Shown: positions 24,325 to 33,950 of the stretch, in pieces
Numbering within the stretch: the first letter of the stretch is position 1
Layout of the letters: the number at the start of each line of letters is the position of its first letter
Virus record (IMG/VR): IMGVR_UViG_3300035670_011527
Location: 1-54,351 of that record
DNA: 54,351 bases
Reading direction: 5' to 3' (one strand)
Source: a virus
Notes under the pieces: generated by a model
Told to the model about the DNA's origin: nothing
What the model saw: only the letters and a program-made list of their open reading frames with translations
Databases searched by the model: none
Translations under genes and position numbers: made by a program

Positions 24325-27050
24325 TGTATCAATCGATCTATTACGATCATTTTGAAAAAACATATTACATTCGAGATGATCAATATAGTGGGTTTCAAAA
24401 AATAGAATATAGTCCTGGGTACTATGTTTTAGATCCTAAAGGAGATATTCCTACATTAGATGATAAAAGATGTAGACGAATATTAGATTTACCTCAAGGA
24501 GCATATAACCAGGTTTATGAAAAAGATGTAGACAAACTAACCCGTTATTTAGTTGATCATTATTTTGAGGATGATAATCCTCCTAAATATCACAATATTC
24601 TTTATTTAGATATTGAGATTACCATTAATGGTGCTCTGACTACAGAAACCATTAAAAAAGCAATTAGTGAAATAACTTCAATTGCTTTATATGATAATAC
24701 CACAAAAGAAATGTGGTGTTTTATTTTAGATAAAACCAAGGAACTTAAACAAATTCGTCAAGCGAATAAGTTTATTGTTCCTTGTACAAATGAAGCTAGT
24801 CTATTATCAAGTTTTCTTGATAAATGGGAAGAACTAGACCCAACCATCATTACAGGATGGAACAGTGGATTTTTTGATATACCCTATCTTTATTATAGAA
24901 TACAAAGAGTATTAGGAGATAGATATGCTAATCGCTTGTCTCCTATTAAAAAAATCAAAATTAATGATTGGGATGAATCACAACCAGTAGAAATAGGTGG
25001 TATCAATCATCTTGATTATATGCTTTTATTTAAAAAGTATATTACTAAACAAGAAGATTCCTATAAATTAGGAGATATTGGTAGCAAATATGTTAACTTA
25101 GGAAAAATAGAATATGAAGGAAATCTAGATAAACTATTTAAAGATGATATAAACAAATTTATTGAATATAACCTTCGAGACGTAGATATTATTGTTGAAT
25201 TAGAGAAAAAACTCAAATTTATCGAATTAACAGTTAATATTTGTCACCTATGCCATGTTCCTTATGAAAATATTTACTTATCAACTGTATTAAATGATGG
25301 TGCTATATTAACATATCTTAAACGTAAAGGTATTGTTTCTCCAAATAAACCTACTACTATCAATAAAAGTATTAATAGTATTTCTGTAGGAGATGATGTT
25401 AAAATCCATAAATCATTGGGTGGAGGAGAAGGTATTCTCACAAAAATAGACACAGAAGAGAAAAAAGGATATGTCAAATTTAAATCAGGAGCAGTTAGAT
25501 CATATGATATTAATTCACTTCGTAAAATAGAAGAATATGCTGGAGGATATCTAAAAGATCCAATCCCTGGACTATATGAATGGATTATTGATCTTGATTT
25601 TACTTCACTGTATCCTTCTATTATTCGTTCTTTAAATATGGGTCTAGAAACACTAGTAGGCCGAATTGTTAATCACGGCAAATATGACAACAATTGGACT
25701 CTCGATGATCTCAAACAAATGAACAAAGATGAATATATTACTATTCAACGACTAACAGATGAACGAGAAATAAAAGAAACCCAAACAACTGTAGGTTCCA
25801 TTATTGATCTAATTGAGAAAAATAATCTCATAATAGCAGCAAATGGTTCTATGTTTAGAACTGATAAATCTAGTATTGTGTGTGAAGTACTAGAAGATTG
25901 GTTCAACAAAAGAAGCGAATATAAAGATCTAATGAAGGAAGCTTATAAAGTTAAAAAAGATCCAGCATTAGGAGAATTTTATGATAAACGCCAACATGCA
26001 TATAAAATCAAACTTAATGACGTTTATGGTTCATATGCTATTAATGGTTGGCGATATACTGATGGACATAAATTCATTTCAGCCGCTATTACACTTACCG
26101 GCCAAAGAGTAACCCAAGAAAGTATCAAATTTGTAAATCAATGGTTAAATGATCAACTTAATACAGATAAAGACTATGTTGTTACTTCAGATACAGACTC
26201 ACTTTTTATTCAAGTAAAACAACTAATCCAAAAGCGTTATCCTGATATAGATTTTAAAGATAGAGACAGAGTAATTGAGATTGTACTTCAAATAGCAAAA
26301 GAAATTCAGATAGAAGCTAATAAAAATCTTGATAAACTAGTTATTGATCTATTTAATATTAAAACAAAACATTATTTTGAACTAAAACAAGAAGTTGTAC
26401 TCGAAAGAGGTTATTTTTCTGGTAAAAGAAGATATGCACAATTTATTGTTAATAAAGAAGGTGTAACTAAAGAAGAATTAGATATCAAAGGCATGGATTT
26501 AATGAAATCAAATATGCCCCCTATCTACAGAAAGTTTGGTGAAGAAATACTTCAAGATGTACTATTTGGTAAATCTAAAGAAGAAATATTTGACAAAATT
26601 AATTCATTTAAAAAGAAAATGGATATTATAGACTGGGTTGAAATATCTAAACCAACTTCTTTAAAACAACTGAACGAATATATAGCAAGTAAACCATCAG
26701 CTGGAGAAATATTCTCTAAACTTGAAAAAAAATGCCCAGCAAATACTAAAGCAGCAATTTATTATAATGATTTGCTTCGTTTTAAAAAACTAGATACAAA
26801 ACATTCTGTTATAACTCTTGGAGAAAAAATCAAATGGGTTTATTTAAAAGAAAACCCATATAAAATTGATTGTATTGCTTTTCTCAGTTATGATATTGCT
26901 CCTGAAATAAAAAACTTTATAGACACATACATTGATAGAGAACAATTATTTGATACTGTTTTGAAAAATAAACTTGATTCCTTTTACCAAGATCTAGGTT
27001 GGGGAAATTTAAATTTTAACAATCATATAAATAGATTTTTTGCTTTCTAA
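24324..27050 (+). CDS. 43: DNA polymerase, family B (T4 gp43-like)
   Basis: The main replicative polymerase, 908 residues. Exonuclease motifs: YLDIEIT (D96, E98), WNSGFFDIPYLY and YNLRDVDIIVEL. Polymerase motifs: A DLDFTSLYPS (residues 423-432), B KIKLNDVYGS and C TSDTDSLF (D623, D625). Length matches T4 gp43 (898). It begins at TAATG with the deaminase-like gene and is followed by the clamp after 24 bases containing a promoter-like string. All catalytic residues appear intact. Confidence 0.95.
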   Translation: MYQSIYYDHFEKTYYIRDDQYSGFQKIEYSPGYYVLDPKGDIPTLDDKRCRRILDLPQGAYNQVYEKDVDKLTRYLVDHYFEDDNPPKYHNILYLDIEITINGALTTETIKKAISEITSIALYDNTTKEMWCFILDKTKELKQIRQANKFIVPCTNEASLLSSFLDKWEELDPTIITGWNSGFFDIPYLYYRIQRVLGDRYANRLSPIKKIKINDWDESQPVEIGGINHLDYMLLFKKYITKQEDSYKLGDIGSKYVNLGKIEYEGNLDKLFKDDINKFIEYNLRDVDIIVELEKKLKFIELTVNICHLCHVPYENIYLSTVLNDGAILTYLKRKGIVSPNKPTTINKSINSISVGDDVKIHKSLGGGEGILTKIDTEEKKGYVKFKSGAVRSYDINSLRKIEEYAGGYLKDPIPGLYEWIIDLDFTSLYPSIIRSLNMGLETLVGRIVNHGKYDNNWTLDDLKQMNKDEYITIQRLTDEREIKETQTTVGSIIDLIEKNNLIIAANGSMFRTDKSSIVCEVLEDWFNKRSEYKDLMKEAYKVKKDPALGEFYDKRQHAYKIKLNDVYGSYAINGWRYTDGHKFISAAITLTGQRVTQESIKFVNQWLNDQLNTDKDYVVTSDTDSLFIQVKQLIQKRYPDIDFKDRDRVIEIVLQIAKEIQIEANKNLDKLVIDLFNIKTKHYFELKQEVVLERGYFSGKRRYAQFIVNKEGVTKEELDIKGMDLMKSNMPPIYRKFGEEILQDVLFGKSKEEIFDKINSFKKKMDIIDWVEISKPTSLKQLNEYIASKPSAGEIFSKLEKKCPANTKAAIYYNDLLRFKKLDTKHSVITLGEKIKWVYLKENPYKIDCIAFLSYDIAPEIKNFIDTYIDREQLFDTVLKNKLDSFYQDLGWGNLNFNNHINRFFAF

Positions 27051-27051
27051 C

Positions 27052-27067
27052 AAAAAGTTTGTATATT
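27052..27067 (+). promoter_or_regulatory. Promoter-like motif before sliding clamp
   Basis: AAAAAGTTTGTATATT lies between the polymerase stop and the clamp ATG (27075), seven bases from the start. It closely repeats the string before the family A polymerase gene (9528-9542). If TATATT is a -10 element, the transcript would be leaderless or nearly so. Confidence 0.35.
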
Positions 27068-27074
27068 ATAACCT

Positions 27075-27800
27075 ATGTTTAATAAAGAAAAATTACTGAA
27101 TTTTATCCCTCAATATTATTTAGGAGGAAAAGTAGAGCATGCTATTTGGGTTTGTTCTGGTAATGATATATCTGTGGATTTTGTTGATGATTCCAAAACA
27201 TTAGTTGGAAAAATCAAAGCAGACAATATAGATATTGAAGCTGGATCTTATGGTATATTCAATACTTCACAGCTAATCAAAATGTTAGGAATACTTGATA
27301 ATGAAATTCTTATCGAAGTATCTAAACATAATGGTATTGCTCATAAATTTAACTTTTCAGATCAGACAACAGATATCTATTTTAGTTTAGCTGATCAATC
27401 TGTTATATCTAAAGCTCCTGAAATTAAATTAGATGAATATAATATATTCTGTGAACTTGATAAAGATTTTATTTTAAAATTTATTCGTTCTAAAGATTCT
27501 TTACCTGAAAGCTCATTAGTAACACTTAGTACTAAAAAGATTATAGGTTCAGATACATTATCAATAACACTAGGAAATAATAATATTGGATCTAATAAAA
27601 TTTCATTAACTATTGACGCTGATTTAAATCAAGAAATTCAAAATCCCTTACCATTTAATTCAGATAATATAAAAGAAGTCTTAAAAGCAAATAAAGATTC
27701 AGATAAAGCAATATTGAGTCTAAACAATATGGGACTATTAAAATTTTATTTTGAAAAAGAAAACATAACATCAACTTATTACTTAAGCCGAGAAAACTAA
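27075..27800 (+). CDS. 45: Sliding clamp (T4 gp45-like)
   Basis: A 241-residue processivity clamp that encircles DNA and tethers the polymerase; T4 gp45 is 228 aa. Features resembling gp45 are the N-terminal helix, the acidic middle KADNIDIEAGSYGIFNTSQL, and the repeated two-domain pattern. It lies between the polymerase and, after the chaperonin pair, the clamp loader. In T4 the gp45 and gp44/62 genes are adjacent; here groES-groEL is inserted between them. Confidence 0.82.
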   Translation: MFNKEKLLNFIPQYYLGGKVEHAIWVCSGNDISVDFVDDSKTLVGKIKADNIDIEAGSYGIFNTSQLIKMLGILDNEILIEVSKHNGIAHKFNFSDQTTDIYFSLADQSVISKAPEIKLDEYNIFCELDKDFILKFIRSKDSLPESSLVTLSTKKIIGSDTLSITLGNNNIGSNKISLTIDADLNQEIQNPLPFNSDNIKEVLKANKDSDKAILSLNNMGLLKFYFEKENITSTYYLSREN

Positions 27801-27801
27801 T

Positions 27802-28101
27802 ATGAAAATAAAAGCACAACATGATAGAGTAGTCATTAAGATTATTCCTGAAAATGAATCACAATATGGTTCAATTATTATTCCCGATTTGGGAAAAGAA
27901 CGTCCCTTTAAAGGACAAGTAGTATCTGTGGGACCAGGAAGGACCACAGAATATGGTTCGGTTATTAAACCAACCTGTAAAGTAGGAGATATGGTTTTGA
28001 TTCCTCAGTTTGGGGCTCAATCAGTTTCTTATGAAAACGAAGAATATTACATAACAAGAGATAGTGAAATTTTAGCAATTTTGGAGGAAAACAATGCCTA
28101 A
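27802..28101 (+). CDS. groES: GroES co-chaperonin
   Basis: A 99-residue co-chaperonin lid. Seen: the N-terminal DRVVIK, SIIIPDLGKERPFKGQVVSVG with the mobile loop, KVGDMVLIPQFG, and the C-terminal strand. The mobile loop region (SQYGSIIIP) ends in I-I-I-P, where GroES carries the I-V-L motif that docks on GroEL. It starts one base after the clamp stop and overlaps groEL by eight bases. Canonical length (97 in E. coli) suggests it works with the phage GroEL. Confidence 0.9.
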   Translation: MKIKAQHDRVVIKIIPENESQYGSIIIPDLGKERPFKGQVVSVGPGRTTEYGSVIKPTCKVGDMVLIPQFGAQSVSYENEEYYITRDSEILAILEENNA

Positions 28102-29719
28102 AAATATAACATTTGACAACGAAGCAAGATATGCCTTAAAAGAAGGCGCACATAAACTATATAAGAGTGTAGTTTCTACATTAGGACCTAATGGACGAAA
28201 TGTAGTAATCCAATCAGATCGTGGACCTCTTCTAACTAAAGATGGAGTAACAGTAGCAAAAAACATTGATCTTAAAGATCCTGTTGAAAATATGGGTGCC
28301 CAAATGGTAAAACAAGCTGCTGTAAAAACAGCAGATGTTGCTGGTGATGGAACCACTACTTCAACCCTTCTAGCATACCACCTAATCGAACAAGGTATGA
28401 AACTTATGAAAGCAGGTTCAAATGCTATTCAAGTAAAAAGAGGAATGGAAGAAGCAGTTAATAAAATCGTTGAATTAATTCGTGATAAATCTGAAGATAT
28501 TAGTGGTTTTGATCAGATTAAACAAGTAGCAACTATTTCTGCTAATAACGATGAAGAAATTGGTAATCTTATCGCTACCGCAATGGATAGAGTTGGTAAA
28601 GAAGGTGTTATTACTGTTGAAGAAAGCAAAACAGGTGAAACTACTTTGGAAATTGTAGAAGGTATGCAATTTGATAGAGGATATAAATCACCTTATTTTG
28701 TTACTGATAATAACACAATGACTACCAGTCTTGATAATCCTCTTATTTTGCTTTGCAATGATAAGATTACTCAAGTAAAAGAACTTCTACCATTACTTGA
28801 AGGATGTTCTCAACAAAATCGTTCACTACTCATTATCGCAGATGATATTGATGGTGAGGCACTTGCAACAATTATTTTGAATAAAATTCGTGGTATCCTT
28901 AAAGTATGTGCTGTACGTGCTCCTGAATATGGTGAAAGAAAAACACTGATGCTTGAAGATATAGCCGCGCTAACAGGTGCTACTGTTGTTTCACGCGAAA
29001 AAGGTTTGGCTCTTAATAACGTTAAAACTGAACATTTGGGTTCTTCACGAACAGTCACTGTAACCAAAGATAGTACTACTATTGTTGATGGTAATGGTAA
29101 TGAAGATAAATTAGTAGCTCGTGTAGAAGAAATTAAAGCACAAATTGAAAAAGCAGAAAGCCCATATGCTAAAGAAAAACTTCAAGAACGTTTGGCTAGT
29201 TTAGCTGGAGGAGTAGCTATTATAAATGTTGGTGCTAATTCTGAACTTGAGATGCGTGAGAAAAAAGATAGAGTAGATGATGCCCTTCATGCTACACAAT
29301 GTGCTGTTTATGAGGGTATTGTTCCTGGAGGTGGTATAGCATTATATCGTTTGTCTAAAGAATTAAATAATCTTACTCTTAATGATACTGATAAAGATTT
29401 AGGAGTAAAGATAGTTAAAAACGCTATTCAGTATCCTTTCTTTAAAATCATGGAAAATGCAGGATTATCTGATTATACTCTTGATCATGTTACTCTAATA
29501 AACAACAATGATGACTTTTGGACAGGTATTAATGTTAAAACAGAAAAGTTGGAAAACTTTAAAGAAGTTGGTATCATCGATCCTACTAAAGTAACACGAT
29601 CAGCATTGCAAAATGCAGTATCTGTTGCCGGAGCATTTCTAACAACAGAATGTGTTATTGTAGATGAACCAGAAGAAGAAAACAAAAACTCTGTGCCCGA
29701 TTATTCAGGAATGATGTAA
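28094..29719 (+). CDS. groEL: GroEL chaperonin
   Basis: A full 541-residue ATP-driven folding chamber subunit. Conserved parts are all present: [49 protein letters not shown] and RVDDALHAT with the catalytic Asp. The C-terminus ends SGMM and lacks the usual Gly-Gly-Met repeats. A strong Shine-Dalgarno (GGAGGAAAAC) precedes the ATG. Sequence details such as DPVENMGAQ and [12 protein letters not shown] read like Bacteroidetes GroEL, suggesting capture from that group. It could fold virion or replisome proteins. Confidence 0.95.
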   Translation: MPKNITFDNEARYALKEGAHKLYKSVVSTLGPNGRNVVIQSDRGPLLTKDGVTVAKNIDLKDPVENMGAQMVKQAAVKTADVAGDGTTTSTLLAYHLIEQGMKLMKAGSNAIQVKRGMEEAVNKIVELIRDKSEDISGFDQIKQVATISANNDEEIGNLIATAMDRVGKEGVITVEESKTGETTLEIVEGMQFDRGYKSPYFVTDNNTMTTSLDNPLILLCNDKITQVKELLPLLEGCSQQNRSLLIIADDIDGEALATIILNKIRGILKVCAVRAPEYGERKTLMLEDIAALTGATVVSREKGLALNNVKTEHLGSSRTVTVTKDSTTIVDGNGNEDKLVARVEEIKAQIEKAESPYAKEKLQERLASLAGGVAIINVGANSELEMREKKDRVDDALHATQCAVYEGIVPGGGIALYRLSKELNNLTLNDTDKDLGVKIVKNAIQYPFFKIMENAGLSDYTLDHVTLINNNDDFWTGINVKTEKLENFKEVGIIDPTKVTRSALQNAVSVAGAFLTTECVIVDEPEEENKNSVPDYSGMM

Positions 29720-29720
29720 T

Positions 29721-30647
29721 ATGATTTTAACAGAAAAATACAGACCCAAAACTCTAGATGAGTTTATTGGTGATGATGGTTTTAAGAAACAAATTAGATA
29801 TTTTTTAGATAAAAAAGATATCCCTAATTTGTTATTTTATGGTGAAGCTGGAGGGGGTAAAACCTCTCTAGCCAAACTAATAGTAAATGAATTAGAAGTA
29901 CAATATTTGTACATCAATGCTAGTGATAAAAATGGTATTGATTTTGTTAGAGATGAGATTATACCATTTGCTTCTTCAATGAGTTTTAATCTAAACCCTT
30001 TAAAAATTGTAATCTTAGATGAATATGATAACACTACTATACAGGCTCAGTCTGCCCTTCGTAATGTTATTGAAACTTATAGTAATAATACTCGTTTTAT
30101 TCTTACTTGTAACTATATTAATAAACTTATTTCTCCTATTCAGTCTAGATTTCATTCTTTCAAAGTTGCACCTCCTTCCAAAAAAGAAGTAGCACTTCAT
30201 TTACTTAATATTCTTAATAAAGAGAATGTTTCATATGAGAAATCAGATATAGCGGCAATTGTAAATCAACATTATCCTGATTTTAGAAAAATTATCAATA
30301 CTATTCAGGGTAATATTATTGATAATAAATTAGTAGTTTCTTCTAATATTACTGGTATAAATGAAACACTACTATCTCAAATTAAAGATGAATTCAAATC
30401 AAGAAATAACTTTTATACCAAATATGAAAATTTGAGAAAATTACTTAATTCATTTTCTGAACGAGAATACGAATTTATTTTTAGATATTTTTTTGAAAAT
30501 GTAAATATTTTATTTACTCAAACTAATATACCCCTTGCTATTATTTTGCTTTCGAAATATCAATATGAATATAATTTTGTAATTGATAAAGAAATTAATA
30601 TAATGGCTCTATTAATTGAACTTTTAAAACTTGAAAATAATGAATAA
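29721..30647 (+). CDS. 44: Clamp loader large subunit (T4 gp44-like AAA+)
   Basis: A 308-residue AAA+ ATPase that opens the clamp. TEKYRPKTLDEFIG begins the protein, Walker A GEAGGGKTS is at residues 41-49, Walker B reads VILDEYD, and the SRC-like arginine finger is in SPIQSRFHSF. T4 gp44 is 319 aa. It begins one base after groEL. No other large-subunit gene is present, so this forms the four-copy core of the loader. Confidence 0.9.
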   Translation: MILTEKYRPKTLDEFIGDDGFKKQIRYFLDKKDIPNLLFYGEAGGGKTSLAKLIVNELEVQYLYINASDKNGIDFVRDEIIPFASSMSFNLNPLKIVILDEYDNTTIQAQSALRNVIETYSNNTRFILTCNYINKLISPIQSRFHSFKVAPPSKKEVALHLLNILNKENVSYEKSDIAAIVNQHYPDFRKIINTIQGNIIDNKLVVSSNITGINETLLSQIKDEFKSRNNFYTKYENLRKLLNSFSEREYEFIFRYFFENVNILFTQTNIPLAIILLSKYQYEYNFVIDKEINIMALLIELLKLENNE

Positions 30648-30861
30648 ACAACCACAACAACAATTCAATATTGATATCAATAATACTACTGAATTTACTT
30701 GTCCAGAATGTGGACATGGTATTTTTAGAGAAAATTATATGATTCGTAAATTGTCTGCTCTACTTAGCCCAACAGGAACTGAATCTTTTATTCCTATCAA
30801 TGTATTAGCTTGTGCTAAATGCGGAGAAGTTCCAGAACAATTTATGCCTAAAATGCAATGA
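30640..30861 (+). CDS. Small zinc-ribbon protein
   Basis: A 73-residue protein with two Cys pairs, CPECGHG and CAKCGEV, about 40 residues apart, forming a probable zinc ribbon. I use the ATG at 30640 and not the upstream TTG at 30631; it overlaps the gp44 stop by eight bases. A Gln-rich start precedes it. It lies between the two clamp-loader genes, so a role with the replisome or late transcription is possible but not shown. Confidence 0.65.
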   Translation: MNKQPQQQFNIDINNTTEFTCPECGHGIFRENYMIRKLSALLSPTGTESFIPINVLACAKCGEVPEQFMPKMQ

Positions 30862-31286
30862 CTTTATTTGATCATATAAATAATCTTATTTACAAAAATA
30901 AGAAATGGGAAGATTTTACAGAAGAAGAATGTAAGTCTTTTAATGTGTATATGATTAATAAATTTATTTCAATGAAACCAGAATATACTGATGTAGTAAA
31001 CCAAATTCAGCATTATACTGGAGATTTATCTGCTCAAACTATTTTTAATTTTTATTATAACCTTTTACCTAAAAAAAAGACATATTTTAAATATATTAAA
31101 GGTAATAAAGTAGAAATAGATCAAAATATTGTTGATATATTGTGTTTACATTTTGAATGTGGAGAAAAGCATATTTTAGAATACATGAATTTATTGTCTT
31201 CTGAACAAATTAAAGAAATTTTAAATAAATATGGATTTGATAATCCTACAATAAAGAAGAAAAATGTCAAGAAATCAAAAAAATGA
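30858..31286 (+). CDS. Clamp loader small subunit (gp62-like)
   Basis: A 142-residue helical protein whose position after gp44 and pattern (NKFISMKPEYTDVVNQIQ near residue 34) fit the gp62 small subunit of T4-like clamp loaders. The sequence is poorly conserved across phages, so identification rests mainly on place and size. The Lys-rich tail KKKNVKKSKK overlaps the start of the nuclease gene by 23 bases. Confidence 0.6.
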   Translation: MTLFDHINNLIYKNKKWEDFTEEECKSFNVYMINKFISMKPEYTDVVNQIQHYTGDLSAQTIFNFYYNLLPKKKTYFKYIKGNKVEIDQNIVDILCLHFECGEKHILEYMNLLSSEQIKEILNKYGFDNPTIKKKNVKKSKK

Positions 31287-32211
31287 ATTACCAGATTATA
31301 TTAGAGGTTTTTCTTCAGTTGAAGTAGAACCAGCAGATTATGTTAATCATAAGACTGTATCCTATACTCAATTTTCAATGTATAGTGAGTGTCCTTATCA
31401 GTGGTATTTAACTTATGTTAAGAAAGTAGCTCCTCCTTCAATTTCTATACATTTTACTTTTGGAACATCTATTCATGAAACTCTTCAAGAATATTTAAAA
31501 ATAATGTTTGATAAGAGTGGAGCAGAAGCAGATAGATGGGATGCTGATGCTTTTTTTCAAGAAAGATTTGTTCAACTTTATCAAGAAGATTATGGAAAAA
31601 CCAATGAGCATTTTTCTACCCCATCTGAAATGAAAGAATTTTTAGAAGATGGTTTAGCAATTATAGATTATTTTAAAAAGAATAGAAATTCTTATTTTAC
31701 ACGAAATAGCCAATTATTACTAGGAATTGAAACTCCGGTAAATATTGTCCCTACTGTTAATCCTGAAGTTTATTTTTATGGAAAATTAGATTTAGTAATA
31801 TATGATACTTTCCATAATAGAGTAAAAATTATAGATATAAAGACATCTACAGCAGGATGGAATAAATACCAAAAAACAGACAAAATAAAACTTCGTCAAT
31901 TACCATTATATAAGAAATTTTTTAGTGAACAATACAATATTCCTATTGACGAAATTGAAACTGAATATTTTATAGTAAAACGTAAAATAAGTGAAAATGC
32001 TGATTATCCTAATATGCAACGAAGGATACAAGTATTTAGTCCGCCTAGTGGAAAAACAACCATAAATCAAGTAACATCAGAATTAAATAATTTTATTAGT
32101 ACTTGTTTTAATAAAGGAGAATATAATACTAATATAGAATATTTTAAAAATACCAATAGTTGTAGATTCTGTCCTTTTAACAATAATACAGAATTATGTG
32201 ATAAATCATAA
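31264..32211 (+). CDS. Cas4/RecB-like PD-(D/E)XK exonuclease with Fe-S cysteines
   Basis: A 315-residue nuclease. CPYQWYLTYV near residue 40, HFTFGTSIHETLQEY, a GKLDLVIYD strand and IIDIKTST (D-x-K type) are the RecB-family nuclease motifs, and a C-terminal CRFCPFNN...C with the first Cys gives a likely 4Fe-4S cluster as in Cas4/AddB. In T4-like phages the family probably resects DNA for recombination. No CRISPR array accompanies it. It overlaps the gp62-like gene, so it belongs with the replisome genes. Confidence 0.82.
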   Translation: MSRNQKNELPDYIRGFSSVEVEPADYVNHKTVSYTQFSMYSECPYQWYLTYVKKVAPPSISIHFTFGTSIHETLQEYLKIMFDKSGAEADRWDADAFFQERFVQLYQEDYGKTNEHFSTPSEMKEFLEDGLAIIDYFKKNRNSYFTRNSQLLLGIETPVNIVPTVNPEVYFYGKLDLVIYDTFHNRVKIIDIKTSTAGWNKYQKTDKIKLRQLPLYKKFFSEQYNIPIDEIETEYFIVKRKISENADYPNMQRRIQVFSPPSGKTTINQVTSELNNFISTCFNKGEYNTNIEYFKNTNSCRFCPFNNNTELCDKS

Positions 32212-32280
32212 AATATTTTGTATCTTCCCTCTTTAGACAATATGTATTTATGTATATAACAACCATTAACATAAAAATAT
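32212..32280 (+). promoter_or_regulatory. 69-base gap with tandem TATGTAT before regulator gene
   Basis: The gap before the ribbon-helix-helix gene holds TTTTGTATCTTCC, then two direct copies of TATGTAT (32241-32247 and 32249-32255) eight bases apart, and a possible weak hairpin TTGT(a)TCT/AGACAA. Direct repeats at one-turn spacing suit a ribbon-helix-helix operator, so autoregulation of the glycan block is plausible. No terminator-type T-run was found. Confidence 0.3.
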
Positions 32281-32478
32281 ATGTCAAAAAACAATTTAAA
32301 ATTAACATCAGTAAAAATAGATGATGAATTGTTTGAAGAATTTAAAATTAATGCTATTAAACATAAAACATCGCTACAAAAAGTAGTTAATCGTACTTTA
32401 GATTTATATAACAGAGATGAAAAATTCAGAGAAATAATTCACAATCATAATGAACTAAAAGATAAAGGAAATTTATGA
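32281..32478 (+). CDS. Ribbon-helix-helix DNA-binding protein
   Basis: A 65-residue protein with the beta strand LTSVKIDDELFEEFK and a helix-turn-helix-like second half SLQKVVNRTLDLY, the pattern of MetJ/Arc-type dimeric repressors. It opens the glycosylation block and overlaps the first glycosyltransferase by four bases. Its tandem upstream repeats could be its own operator. Family confidence is moderate; DNA binding is inferred. Confidence 0.68.
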   Translation: MSKNNLKLTSVKIDDELFEEFKINAIKHKTSLQKVVNRTLDLYNRDEKFREIIHNHNELKDKGNL

Positions 32479-33950
32479 AAGAAGGGTATTTACCCCCTTT
32501 TGAACGAAAAACAATATTACTATTATCAGACGATTGCAGAATGTTTAGCGGTATCGCGACAATGTCTCGCGAACTTATATTAAATACTTGTCATAGATAT
32601 AATTGGATTCAATTGGGGGCAGCAATTAAACATCCGGATCAAGGAAAGATGTTTGATTTAGGTGAAAGTGCAAAAACAGAAACAGGAGTACCTGATCCAC
32701 AAATCAAAGTTATTCCTTGGGATGGATATGGAGATCCTACAATTTTAAGACAATTGTTATCTCAATTTAAACCTGATGCTCTGATGCATTTTACTGATCC
32801 GAGATATTGGGTTTGGTTATATCAAATGGAACATGAGATAAGAAAAAAAATACCTATTTTTTATTATAATATTTGGGATGATATTCCTTATCCATTTTGG
32901 AATCGCGATTACTATAAGAGTTGTGATATGCTTTTAAACATTTCAAAACAAACAAACAATATTGTTAAAAATGTTTTAAGAGGAGAAAATTATAAAGATT
33001 GGCAAATTCAATATGTTCCTCATGGAATTGATTCTAAAAAATATTTTCCTATTTTAAAAAAAGACAAAAAATACGAAAAATTTAGAGAAGAATTTTTAGA
33101 AGGAAAAGAATATGATTTTATAGCATTCTATAATGCTAGAAATATCAGACGAAAAAATGTATCTGATATTATATTAAGTTGGAGAACATTTACAGATCAA
33201 TTATCACCAGAAAAAGCAAGAAGATGCTTATTAGTTTTACATACTTCTCCAGCTGATGAAAATGGTACTGATTTAAACGCAGTTATTGAAACTTTCTGTA
33301 ATCAAGATACTGCTCAAGTTAAATTTACATTAAAACCACATCAAACAAGTAATGAAGAACTTAATTATTATTACAATATGTCTGATGTTCATATTTTTAT
33401 GAGCAGTAATGAAGGATGGGGATTAGGATTGACTGAATCATTAATGTCTGGAACTATGATTATTGCTCCTGTAACTGGAGGTATGCAAGACCAAATGAGG
33501 TTTGAAGATGAAAATGGAAATTGGATTGAATTTAGCGAAGAATTTGGTTCAAACCATAATGGTCAATATAAAAAATGTGGTAGATGGGCTATTCCAATGT
33601 TTCCTGGATCACGTAGTATAAAAGGTAGTATTCCTACTCCATATATTTCTGATGATACTTGTGATTTTGAAAATGGTGCTCTTGCTCTTTTAGAAACATA
33701 TAATCTTGGAAAAGAAGAAAGAATCAAACGAGGATTAGAAGGAAGAGAATGGGTTCTTTCAGATGAAGCAATGATGAGTGCTGAAAATATGGGCAAAAAT
33801 TTAATTAAAAATGTTGATATTTTATTTGAAAATTGGAAACCTCGTGAAAGATTTAGTATAGAAAATATTACTAAGATACCAAATAATTATCAAAATTATC
33901 CAATGCCTTTTACCCCCGAATTTAAAAATAAACTTAAAGAATTAATATAA
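32475..33950 (+). CDS. Glycosyltransferase, GT-B fold (GT4-like)
   Basis: A 491-residue sugar transferase. SSNEGWGLGLTESLMSGT near residue 310 is the E-x7-E donor-binding region of GT4-type enzymes, and LLLSDDCRMFSGIATMSREL at the N-terminus fits the acceptor domain glycine loop. The HGID motif and a basic KNVSD patch follow the usual order. Substrates cannot be read from sequence. It is the first of a run of glycan genes and is directly followed by a second GT-B enzyme. Confidence 0.82.
   Translation: MKEGYLPPFERKTILLLSDDCRMFSGIATMSRELILNTCHRYNWIQLGAAIKHPDQGKMFDLGESAKTETGVPDPQIKVIPWDGYGDPTILRQLLSQFKPDALMHFTDPRYWVWLYQMEHEIRKKIPIFYYNIWDDIPYPFWNRDYYKSCDMLLNISKQTNNIVKNVLRGENYKDWQIQYVPHGIDSKKYFPILKKDKKYEKFREEFLEGKEYDFIAFYNARNIRRKNVSDIILSWRTFTDQLSPEKARRCLLVLHTSPADENGTDLNAVIETFCNQDTAQVKFTLKPHQTSNEELNYYYNMSDVHIFMSSNEGWGLGLTESLMSGTMIIAPVTGGMQDQMRFEDENGNWIEFSEEFGSNHNGQYKKCGRWAIPMFPGSRSIKGSIPTPYISDDTCDFENGALALLETYNLGKEERIKRGLEGREWVLSDEAMMSAENMGKNLIKNVDILFENWKPRERFSIENITKIPNNYQNYPMPFTPEFKNKLKELI

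Noticed and set aside
27802-29719. GroES-GroEL as proof that the window is bacterial chromosome
   Set aside because: The pair is flanked within one base or so by a gp45-like clamp and a gp44-like clamp loader, so it is part of the phage operon.
31264-32211. Cas4-like protein as part of a CRISPR system
   Set aside because: No repeat-spacer array and no other cas gene in the window; phage RecB-like nucleases of this type are common.
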